A DNA stretch of 64,000 bases from Agaricus subrufescens (taxonomy: Eukaryota; Basidiomycota; Agaricomycetes; Agaricales; Agaricaceae), in contig CM057057.1 of assembly GCA_029945375.1 (NCBI GenBank), positions 1,426,001 to 1,490,000 on the forward strand. The letters are read 5' to 3'. The position numbers and the translations under genes are program-made. The notes beneath the pieces were generated by a model. That model searched no databases, was not told the origin of the DNA, and saw only the letters and a program-made list of their open reading frames with translations. Each line of letters starts with the position of its first letter. Position 1 is the first letter of the stretch. This document shows positions 23,946 through 33,342 of this stretch, in pieces.

Positions 23946-24497
23946 CATCGAGAATCTTTCAAACGTCACACAAGTTTAGCAGCTGATCTCACCTTGGCTA
24001 AAAACTATTCCCTCGAGCAGTCAACATTCTAGCAGGTACTTGTATATCTCATTTGCCGCCGTATATGCTCTCCAAAAAAAGCTGCAAAATAAGGTTGGGA
24101 GTGGGAGTTCTCTGACGAGAACCCACCAGGTGGTAAGGTCGGCGCCGGGAATGCGGTCCAGTCGCCCCAAGCACGTGCCTGTCCTATTATGAATGCCCCG
24201 AGCCAGATGAACACATAGTAAGGAGCAGGAACTAAAGTAAAGCTCATCTGAGCTGCGCGGCCAACGACTGCACGCACAGGCGGGAAGGTGCAGGTTATTT
24301 ATAGACTGAACGCTAGGCCCCCGACATCTTCGATCATGCCGAATTCACATTCCTCTACCCTTTCTATTTTTATCTTTCCTATATTTCCATATACGGCCAC
24401 TATTGATCGTTCTCCTTTCTGACATTTCCAATATCTTAAAACTATACAGTTTGTATTGCCGAAACGGTCGGGTATATAAGGACGCAAAAGCCACCAT

Positions 24498-24549
24498 TAG
24501 TGAAGTGCGGGCTCGGGCTTCAGGCCCGAGCCGAGCCCGCACTTCACTA
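24498..24549. mobile_element. 52-bp palindromic hAT-like miniature element
   Basis: Perfect 19-bp inverted repeats (24498-24516 and 24531-24549, starting TAGTGAAGTGCGGG) enclose a 14-bp centre that is itself partly palindromic. The 8 bp on each side are GCCACCAT and GCCACCAC (7 of 8 identical). hAT-superfamily elements have short TIRs starting YARNG and 8-bp target duplications, which fits. There is no coding capacity; it can be read as a minimal TIR-only derivative or a transcription-terminator-like hairpin. Confidence 0.6.
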
Positions 24550-24563
24550 GCCACCACATACAC

Positions 24564-24597
24564 CTCAGTGATCATCACGCTATCCGCGGTCACTGAG
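24564..24597. repeat. 34-bp hairpin repeat, copy 1
   Basis: An inverted repeat (CACCTCAGTGA at 24561-24571 and TCACTGAGGTG at 24590-24600) surrounds the core TCATCACGCTATCCGCGG. The inner 34 bp recur exactly at 24679-24712. Confidence 0.85.
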
Positions 24598-24678
24598 GTG
24601 AGTAAAATACTTCTACTCGTATCCATTCTCGGTATTTACTATTCCCTAGTATCTTGTTCTTATTAGGTATCTATATAT

Positions 24679-24712
24679 CTCAGTGATCATCACGCTATCC
24701 GCGGTCACTGAG
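24679..24712. repeat. 34-bp hairpin repeat, copy 2
   Basis: Identical to 24564-24597. It is also embedded in an 18-bp direct repeat (AGTATCTTGTTCTTATTA at 24648-24665 and 24711-24728), so this block moved or duplicated at least twice. Confidence 0.85.
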
Positions 24713-25190
24713 TATCTTGTTCTTATTATGTCCTCTTACCTATGCACTTATCTTCGACTTCCACTATTACTTCTTGAGCAGGGTATGGGTGCGTGGGAAG
24801 CAATTAAGAGTGAATTAGGAAATGCACGATGTACACATAGTAGGAGAACAAGAGTCATCGTAAGGATTTATCCCTTTGATGTATTTCGTACTAAACATGA
24901 ACACATACACGGACTCCACGAGAACTCATTCTTCGTGATATTCCTGAAACAGAGAGGAAGAGTGAACGGCACAGCAACCACCGTGCAGAATAGATACGCT
25001 AGTCTCATGCCTTAATGGTAGTTATTTGAGCTCAACTCCTTGAATGATATTGCCTTCCCCAGGATCTGGCCATCGTTTTTTTGGATGATGTGTAAGTGAT
25101 TGAAACGACGAGATATACGTTGCCCTTGTCCTTGTTACGCCACCATCTCCACTAGGTTGCGTCTTGTTCTATTGTAGGGCGATCTCCGAA

Positions 25191-25210
25191 TTCTGGGAGG
25201 GTATAAGGGG
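25191..25210 (+). promoter_or_regulatory. TATA-type core promoter of membrane-protein gene 1
   Basis: TTCTGGGAGG directly followed by GTATAAGGGG ends 38 bp before the ATG. The same block precedes the other two copies (TATAAG at 31129 and 43086), at nearly the same distance from the ATG, and a shared GGTACCGATG or similar sequence surrounds each start codon. Confidence 0.7.
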
Positions 25211-25248
25211 GGCTTGTCGATCCCCCAGCTTCTTAACGCACGGTACCG

Positions 25249-26486
25249 ATGACAAACGACGGGTCACTTCCTGAAGAACATTTGAACCTGGCAATGGCCC
25301 TCTTTACGTCTACGACCGTCATAACAGTGTTTTATATCCTCATATTTTTACTCTACTGCCTTTCATTTCGTCTTTCGTATCCTCAACTCCGGAATGACCG
25401 AGGCAAGATCGATCGACACACGGTGTGGATATTGGTCTTCCAGACAGTGCTTCTGACCTGTGCCACGTTGGACCTCATTCTTTTAAATCGTGATACCCAA
25501 GTGAGGTATATTGATAACGGTGCTTCACCTGGTGGCCCACTTGGTATCTCAGCAACAACGAAAGTTGGGACGATTTTGAAGATACGTGCTGATCTGAATA
25601 TTGTGGAAAACATTTTGATATTGGGTGTATTAGTAAGTTTCCTTCGGGTACTTTCCTACTCCCAGGAATGCTGATCCAGCGGCTTCTCAGGTATGGCGTG
25701 TCCGGGTCGTTTGGAGCGGAACTCGCTTGGCGACACCCCTCACTGTTGTATCTTTATTTTTGTATCTTGTAGATGTTGGTAAGAACAGAACATATATCGC
25801 ATGTCACGCAGATATTTACCCTTGACCACTCCTTTTAGGATTGGGGCTTTCATACAATGTGATATGGGAGCACATTGATGACACAAATCTGGCGGTGACA
25901 GTACTGTTCATAATGGCCATGGCATTTGAATTGGCTAGTAACGTCTTTATGACTTCGGCCATCGTTGCGCGTTTGCTATTTGTTCGACAGAAACACATCA
26001 AGGTGATGGGTAAGTTTTGGCTATCGCGACCGAAGGCTTTGGTGAATAGCTCACGCTGTGGCTCTTGACAGGAAAGTCTGACATTGCTAGCCAATACTGG
26101 GGGATTGCTGCAATGCTGATTGAGTCCTATGCGCTGGATACAGTATGGGCGATTGGAATGTTCATTTCCTATATCCTCAACTATGCTCCTACGAATTATC
26201 TTTTCAGTTTATGTGTCGTTCAAGTTGACGTGAGTTCCAGTCATTCTATTACTCTATCTTCTAAACTGAGCCTTATCTCGGTCATTCAAAGATTTTGACG
26301 GCATTTCTTCTTACTTATCGAGTATTCTCTGGGCGGGCTTGGACTAGACAGACTCAAGATCGACTCAGCACGTTAAGGTGGGGTTCTAATGGGGTAGGTA
26401 TAACTGCCTCCGGAGCGGTTAGTGTAGGACAGGTGAATATACCAGAGGAAGACCCACCTGGGATGTGTTCTCGCAACGATGTATAG
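25249..26486 (+). CDS. multi-TM membrane protein of unknown function, array copy 1
   Basis: Five exons: 25249-25632, 25691-25778, 25839-26009, 26072-26229 and 26292-26486; 331 residues. Hydrophobic segments near residues 11-33, 52-72, 113-132, 139-160, 170-200, 222-246 and 250-285 suggest six or seven membrane helices, with a hydrophilic loop between the second and third (RYIDNGASPGGPLGI). The tail is cytoplasmic-looking (TRQTQDRLSTLRWGSN) and ends in a short serine/acidic segment. This architecture is common in Agaricomycetes as an uncharacterised membrane-protein family. A receptor-like role is possible but has not been shown. It lies between NLR copies 2 and 3 in the same orientation. Intact. 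Confidence 0.82.
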
Positions 26487-26559
26487 GCTCTAAGCTTATT
26501 TCTATGCTTTACTTTACTTACATTATCAGTCGATAGAATTCCTTGTTTAGGATTATCTG

Positions 26560-27020
26560 TCATGTGCACTATGAAGATATCTGTCTTTACTTTCAGGACC
26601 TCTGATTATAAGTCTTAATGTGGCATAACGGTATAAGACTTCGCAGTGATTGATAAGCTTCTTTCACCGTCGTCATTCTCCTAGTGCACACCACTAGCGT
26701 GATTTCGACTTCATAGGCTGAAATGAGCTATAATTGATATCCTGTTAAAGCTGAGCCTCGGACCCCGCGGCTTTCCTACAGCCTCGCACGTCAGCTTTTC
26801 CAAAAACTACTCGTAATCGAAATAGTTTGTACGATATTAGAGGGGTAAATTTCACATTTGTCGGGGGACCATCGTGAGCCTTCGTATAAGCTCCACAGGT
26901 AACAGTCTCTAGGCTGAGGTCCTTCAGCTGAAGATTTCGTTGAAGCCCATATGTTCGGGGGCTAACTACCGCCAACCGTCGCAAGGGACAACGACATGAA
27001 GTGCCGGTTACGTACTAAGA
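26560..27020. repeat. duplicated spacer downstream of membrane-protein gene 1
   Basis: This matches 32525-33040 downstream of membrane-protein gene 2, with small indels. Shared landmarks in order are ATGAAGATATCT, GGACCTCTGAT, CACCACTAGCGTGATTTCGA, GGACCCCGCGGCTTT, TTTCACATTTGTCGG, CATATGTTCGGGGGCTAACT and CGACATGAAGTGCCGGTTAC. It holds no open frame conserved between the copies. Confidence 0.8.
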
Positions 27021-27362
27021 GCTATCATGGATCTTTCGCTGAATGCCAACATTTGAGAGGCGCAGCTTGCCCCAAGTAAGTTCATTAGTGAAAAAGTTCT
27101 AGCTGCGGCGCATATATCTAAGGCTTTGGATACCGTGTGTAGAATTCCCAGACTAGGTGAAATAAATGTCACAGAAGAGCTTTCTAATTAGCCGCTGATC
27201 TGACCTTGGCTAGAAACCATTTCCTCGTGCAGCCAACATTCAAGCAATGGTAGAGGAGGCTATGCAGTGGACGTGATGGTCTAAAATGATAGGCGCCGTG
27301 AGTTGCAGTAACACCTGTGACAGTTCCCATGTGTGCTACTCACCCCATCCCCATCGCTGGGC

Positions 27363-30113
27363 ATGTCTGGAAAACCCGCCTCGCCGTCCTGGATATCTCG
27401 CTCCAAGAAGCGTGTGGCTTCCCTCTTCTCTCGCGACCCTCCTGCATCCTCTCGCCAACAGCCTCGTTCGCCGGAACTAGGCGTGCCTCATCATGCAGGC
27501 ACGCACCTCACCGCTGCATCAGCGTCGCACCTCTCAGCGGGTTCAAGTGTCTCTGAACATTCCCCTGCAAACTCCCCCCTTGCCCACCCATCAGCGAGCT
27601 CCCCGCGGTCCACCCGTCAAATGGAACACTCGACCTATCAGGGTTACTCGTCTGTGCAGCTCCCAGACCCTTCTGCACACCAGCCTCCTCAAGGCCAAGC
27701 ATCGAGTTCTCAAGAGTCAAGGGTACGTTCCGCTTCCTATTGAAAACATTTCCTCATGTCCATGCTAGCACACGTTTGGTGGCGCCCACCACTTTGTGAT
27801 GAATAATCCTGTAATGAACGATTACAATATCACTGCGGACAATTGTAAGGGCAGCCTGCATCGTCATGCCTAAACTCACTGCGATTCTCTGCTAGTCATG
27901 AAGGAGCTTTTACAAGAGACAATCATTGGAGCCGAATTTGACTCTTCCGACCGCCACCCTCCTCCACGTTGCCATCCTGGAACCCGTCTAGCGATTATAC
28001 AACGATGCCTCGACTTTATAAACCAATGTACCGACAAGGAAAAGCTCCGCTGGGTAGTGGGTCCTGCCGGAGTTGGAAAATCGGCAGTCCTGCAGATAGT
28101 CACTGAAACTGCCCCTGATGACGTTATCTTTGCTTCAGTCTTCCTTTCTATCAATGGACGCGCAGATGGAAGCAAAATTATCATAACGATTGCCTATCAG
28201 CTCGCCGTCAAGTGTGCGCCCTACCGTCAATTCATTCGCGATCAGCTTAGCCTCGATCCATCCCTCCTTCGGAAATCCTTGCCGGTACATTTCAAAAAGT
28301 TCATCGTCGAGCCGTTTATGCACCCCTCTATGCCTTCTAATCGGTTCCTCATGGTCATTGATGGCCTTGATGAGTGTAATAACCGTTCCACTCAGCGAGA
28401 GCTCCTTGGATTGATTGCAGATTTCTGCCTCGTATCCCCAACCTCCCCCGCCGTTTGGATTATCGCCAGTCGTCCCGAGCCTCATATTACTTCATTCTTT
28501 GATAAATCCGAAGTCCAATCAGCGTACATCAAGGAGGAAATGGTCATAGATTCTGATGAAGCGTGCGAAGACGTCCAACTATACCTCCGCGATGAGTTGA
28601 GGAAGATCAAACTTGAACATCCTACGCTCAGGTACAAGCAAGAATGGCCTTTGGAGCATGAATTCACGAAGATCGCTGCTTCCGCTGGAGGTCTGTTTGC
28701 ATACGCTGCGACGGTGGTCCGATATATAGGTGATCCTAACTACGGCGACCCGGCTGCTCAGCTCCGTCGAGTGCTCGAAACTATCGATTCCAACTCGAAA
28801 GATCATGTGGCGGGAATGGATCGCCCAATGGACCGACTGGATGCGTTATACAAAAGAATCCTTTCCGGTGTCCCCCACGATGTCATGATGAACACCCGAA
28901 AACTACTGCTAATATCCTCACCATTCCTTTTGTATCAAGTCGGGTTTCGTGGACAATGCAATGGCCTGGGATTTACGGAGGATGATGTTTATGGTGCTAT
29001 TCGACATCTACATGCTGTTATGAAGATTCCGAAACCCGAAGAAGCTGATGTTGAACGACTCTCATATTATCACAAATCATTTGAGGACTTCTTATCCGAC
29101 TCTGAAAGATCAGGATTTTCTCATGATTTTCGAACTGAAAGCATGCAACTCTGTGTTGACATATCAACCAGAATTGTGGAAAAGACCCCAGACGACTCTA
29201 AAGCCCTGGACATTGATACAATTATTGGTCCCGCTAGGAGTGGTTCGGTGAAAGGTCACTGTGATAATATTCCACTCTCCTGGCCTTGCGATGCTCGTTT
29301 TCAAATGGCTGACGAAGTGTTACGGACCAAGTTGTACTGTGCGACAATGGATTGGATCCAGCATTACTTTCACGTTTCTGATGACGTTTACAAGAGTAAA
29401 TCTTGTTTTCATGCGCTAACCACGCGTTTTACTACTCCTGGGCAGAGGTTCCCTTTCTTTAGATTGCGGGAGTGTGCTTTTGTAAGTTACACTATGCCTT
29501 ATCCTATTTGAAACCCTTAAATCTCCCATTAGGAAACGTTCCGCGATGAACTTGTAAAGCTTAAAAAACTGAAAGAAGTACCCCTTCGGACACTTAATTA
29601 CGCTGCTGTCTGTGGAGACATCGAGTTACGGGTTACGGGTCCTACTGGAGGGAATATCAAAGTTTCAGATACCTGGGATTCGTCTTGCGAAGTAAGTTAT
29701 AATCTGGCTATTACTGGGAGTCTGCTGATTCAGGGCCAATTTAGCATGAGCGGCAGGAATTAGATAGTTTACAGCAGCGGCAAGGATGGTCGACCAAATT
29801 TCGAAGGTTTTTTCAAGTCGGATCGTCCGAAGATGCAGACATTCCGCAGTTGTATTCAGTTACACTTCAACCGCCCCATGCGAAATTGTCTGAATCAGGT
29901 CAAGGATTGATAGATCCCTCTTCTCCCTGCATGCACTGCTCGCGACGCCTTGCACGCTACGTTGCGAATAACCCGGATCTACTTGCCACAGTTTTCGTTG
30001 ATTCGACTTCAATGACTTACGTAGAAGTCTCGTTCGCTGACCCAGATGACGAGGTATCGGAGTGGAGATACCGGTTTTTACATTCTGGACCTCCGACTAG
30101 TATTGTTATATAA
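27363..30113 (+). CDS. NACHT-domain NLR-like protein, array copy 3
   Basis: Five exons: 27363-27722, 27769-27844, 27896-29481, 29533-29691 and 29745-30113; 849 residues. The head is MSGKPASPSWISRSKKRVAS, then Ser/Pro-rich. The motif exon reads FGGAHHFVMNNPVMNDYN. Walker A is GPAGVGKSAVLQ, Walker B DGLDECNN, then ASRPEPHITSFF. The tail has PLSWPCDARF, the 159-nt exon (ETFRDELVKLKKLKEVPLR), and a last exon with CMHCSRRLARYVANN and FVDSTSMTYVEVSFADPDDE, where Thr replaces the Cys found in the other copies. No frame break. It sits between membrane-protein genes 1 and 2. Confidence 0.88.
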
Positions 30114-30417
30114 TTATATGATATACAACTGGCTGTTGGTGGAAATGATTGATGAACTACATTTATGGCAGTCGCCACTTTGTTCTCCTTGTGCACATGA
30201 CGAGCGTGTTCTCACTATAAGGTCGATATTTCAGTTTATATGTCGAAGTCAGTTAGAAATAACTCCCGGCCGTACGTCCTGAAATCAGCAAGAACCATCT
30301 CCGGTTGCGTACAGCCGCACTTCCATCTCTTGTTGCCAATTCGTGGCATGGTAGAAGTGAGAAACGCTGCCGCATAGCCCGATCACGCTCTCTACACCGC
30401 CGCAGGCTCATCAGCTG

Positions 30418-30640
30418 GCACCTTTGAATCCTGTGCGGGGTTCCAAAGCTGTAAGACTAGATGATACCGCAAGGTTGGTTCCGCTATGTGGAGTACGGCA
30501 AGCCTGGGCCTCAACCAGCGTGCAAAAAAGGCTTTGCATGCGTGCGACTGTGCACCTATACCTGGTAAAGGACCTTAATATCAGGCTCATGAATCAGAAT
30601 CTGGTTGCAGTCGTTTTTTTGCTAACACAGAAGTGTACTA
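30418..30640. repeat. duplicated spacer upstream of membrane-protein gene 2
   Basis: This matches 42395-42600 upstream of membrane-protein copy 3. Both contain GGGGTTCC(A/G)AAGCTGTAAGACTA, AAGCCTGGGCCTCA, ATGCGTGCGACT and ATGAATCA(G/A)AATCTG. The two encoded frames stay similar (VRGSKAVRL / VRGSEAVRL, GVRQAWAS / GMRQAWAS), so it could be the relic of a coding exon, but the frame is broken in both. Confidence 0.7.
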
Positions 30641-30699
30641 CATTGATCATGATAGTGATGGTTTTGAGATTTATTTTCTGGACCTCTCTGCCTGACCTC

Positions 30700-31010
30700 T
30701 GCAAAAAAAGATGAAACGGAGATGAAGAATCGATGGCACAGCATTCACCGTGCAAAAAAGATACCCCAGTCTCATACTTCAGTTATTTGAGCTTCATTCC
30801 TTGAATGATTTTGCCTTGCTCAGTATCTGCTAAAAGACTGGTTTCGAAATACCCCGGCAAAAAAGATGAAACCGAGATGAAGAATTAATGGCACAATATT
30901 CACCGTGCAGAAAAGGTACATCACTCTCACCCCTCCGCTATTTGAGCTCCGTTCCTTGATGACCTTACCTTCTCCAGTATCTGACCACAGGCGGGATGTC
31001 TTTTTTTTTC
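30700..31010. repeat. two ~155-bp tandem units in the promoter of membrane-protein gene 2
   Basis: The units start near 30700 and 30855, each holding GATGAAAC(C/G)GAGATGAAGAAT, a CACCGTGCA..AAAG block and TTGAGCT(T/C)C(A/G)TTCCTTGATGA or a close variant. A similar pair lies upstream of copy 3 (about 42663 and 42824), and a single unit upstream of copy 1 (about 24955-25075). Confidence 0.65.
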
Positions 31011-31120
31011 GGTTGTCATGACGTGTATAATCACTAATGACATTCATACAGGATGTACCTGGCCCTTGTTACGCCACCATCTCAACTGAATTGTTATAGC
31101 TGAGGACGATGACCGACTTC

Positions 31121-31140
31121 TGGGAGGGTATAAGAGGAGC
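31121..31140 (+). promoter_or_regulatory. TATA-type core promoter of membrane-protein gene 2
   Basis: TGGGAGGGTATAAGAGGAGC, with TATAAG at 31129-31134, 42 bp before the ATG. Near-identical to the copy 1 and copy 3 promoters. Confidence 0.7.
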
Positions 31141-31175
31141 TTGTCCAACCATCAGCTCTTTATTGCACAGTACCG

Positions 31176-32410
31176 ATGGCAAACGACGAGTCGCATGCTG
31201 AAGAATATTTGAACCAGGCAATATCACTCTTTGCATCTGCAACCGTCACACCTGTGCTTTACACCTTCATATTTATACTCTACTGCCTTTCATTTCGCCT
31301 TTTGTATGCTCAACTCCGGAATGATCAAGGCAAGATCAATCGGCACACGGTATGGACATTGGTCTTTCAAACGGTGCTTCTGACCTGTGCCACGTTGGAT
31401 GTCGGTCTTTCGGCTCGTGAAATCCAAGTGAGGTATATTGATAACAGTGCTTCACCTGGTGGCCCGTTTGGCATCTCAGCAACAATGAGTGTTGCGACAC
31501 TCACGAACGTAGACGATGATGTGAATATTGTCGAAAACCTTTTGATATCGGGTCTATTGGTAAGTTTCCTTCGAGTATTTTCCTATTCCACAGAATGTTG
31601 ATCCAGCTGCTTCCCAGGTATGGCGTGTTCGGGTCGTTTGGAGCGGAACTCGCGTGGCGACACCCCTCACTATTGTATCTTTATTTTTGTATGTTGTAAA
31701 TGTTGGTAAGAACAGAACATAGGCCACATGTCATGCAGATAGTTGACCACCCCGTTTAGGATTGGGGGTCTCATACAATGCGATACGAGACGAGCACATT
31801 GGTCTTACAAGTCAGGCAGCAAAGCCAATGTTCATAATGGCCGTGTCCTTCGCATTGACTAGTTCCGTCTTTATGACTTCGGCCATCGTTGCGCGTTTGC
31901 TATTTGTTCGACAGAAACACATCAAGGTGATGGGTAAGTTTTGGCTATCGCGACCGAAGGCTTTGGTGGATAGCTCACGCTGTGGTTCTTGACAGGAAAG
32001 TCTGACATTGCTAACCAATACTGGGGGATTGCTGCAATGCTGATTGAGTCCTATGCGCTGGATACAGTATGGGCGATTGGAATGTTCATTTCCTATAACC
32101 TTAACTATGCTCCTACCACTTATCTTTTCAGTCAATGCATCACCCAAGTTGACGTGAGTGCCAGTCATTCTATTACTTTATTTTCTGAACTGATCCTTAT
32201 CCCGGTCATTCAAAGATTTTGACGACATTTCTTCTTACTTACCAAGTACTCTCTGGGCGGGCTTGGACTAGACAGACTCAAGATCGACTCAGCACGTTAA
32301 GGTGGGGCTCTAATGGGATAGGTACAACTACCTCCGGAGCGGTTAGTGCAGGACAGGTGAATATACCAGAAGAAGACCCACCTGTGATGAGTTCTCGCAC
32401 CGGTGTATAG
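31176..32410 (+). CDS. multi-TM membrane protein of unknown function, array copy 2
   Basis: Five exons with the same phases as copy 1: 31176-31559, 31618-31705, 31760-31933, 31996-32153 and 32216-32410; 332 residues. The sequence follows copy 1 closely, including RLLYAQLRNDQGKINRHTVW, the SPGGPFGIS loop, MTSAIVARLLFVRQKHIKVM and the GRAWTRQTQDRLSTLRW tail. Most differences fall in the loop after helix 4 (DEHIGLTSQAAKPM), where an extra codon is present, which suggests that the exposed loop varies while the helices are kept. No frame break. It is followed by NLR copy 4. Confidence 0.82.
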
Positions 32411-32524
32411 GACCTAGGATTATTTTTATGTTTTACTTTACTCAGGTTATCAGTTAGTTGAAATTCCTCTCTGAGTTTGTGTATCAAAGACTCGTCTTTG
32501 TCAAGAACTCGTCGTTTAGTTATT

Positions 32525-33040
32525 TGTCATATGCACGATGAAGATATCTATTTTTACTTGTTGGACCTCTGATCATGATAATTAGTCGTGATGCATAACG
32601 GTATAACACTTCGCTATTTGTAGCGGTGATTCATAAGCTTATTTTACAGTCGTCACTCACCTAGTGCACACCACTAGCGTGATTTCGACTTGATAGGCTA
32701 AAATGAACTATAATTGATGTTCTGTTAGAGCTAAGGCCTTGGACCCCGCGGCTTTGCTGTAGCCTCGTGTGTCAGCCCTTTCAAAAACTACTCTTAATCG
32801 GAATAGTTTTATCCAATCCTAGATTCGTATTCAAGTGACTCGACATACACAAAATACAGCGTCACCAGAGTGAGTAGAAGGTAAATTTCACATTTGTCGG
32901 AGAGCCACCGTGGGCATTGGCGTAAGTTTCAAAGGCCACGAGATCTCTGAGGCTCTCCAGCTGAAGATTTCGTTGAGGCTCATATGTTCGGGGGCTAACT
33001 ACAGCCAAACATCGCAAGGGGCAACGACGTGAAGTGCCGG
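32525..33040. repeat. duplicated spacer downstream of membrane-protein gene 2
   Basis: Counterpart of 26560-27020. It carries an extra ~60 bp (about 32815-32880) absent from the other copy. No gene. Confidence 0.8.
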
Positions 33041-33342
33041 TTACGTACTAAGGTTCAGGAGCACGTGTGTCTTCGGGACAATCACTGTCCCGCACTCAAC
33101 CCTTAATAAAATACCCATGTCAGCGACGCCAATTATGCACAATATCCATGAATAGTCGAGCGCGAGCGTGTCCTGTAAAATACATCGAGCTGGCTGTCAG
33201 CAACTGACGGGTGGCTGTCACGAGATATTTGGAAACGATAGGCGCTCCTGTTGAAGTATGTAACGCAGGACATTCGCGTGACATTCCTCTTGTCTTCGAT
33301 GGCCACCTAGGTTCTCTCGTCTTCCTTCCTCCTCCCTCAAGG

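Larger units (their letters stand above)
22960..24035. repeat. duplicated NLR 3'-flank (copy A), split by a LINE
   Basis: The parts 22960-23104 and 23946-24035 together match 27085-27250: shared blocks include GCATATATCTA, GTGTAGAATTCCCAGAC, TGATCT(C/G)ACCTTGGCTA and CAACATTC. The LINE lies exactly at the break, so the other copy acts as an approximate empty site. Confidence 0.75.

Noticed and set aside
30424..30714. 96-codon frame in the spacer before membrane-protein gene 2
   Set aside because: A related frame exists at 42398-42616, but the two have different ends and indels that break the frame. Treated as a duplicated spacer rather than a gene.
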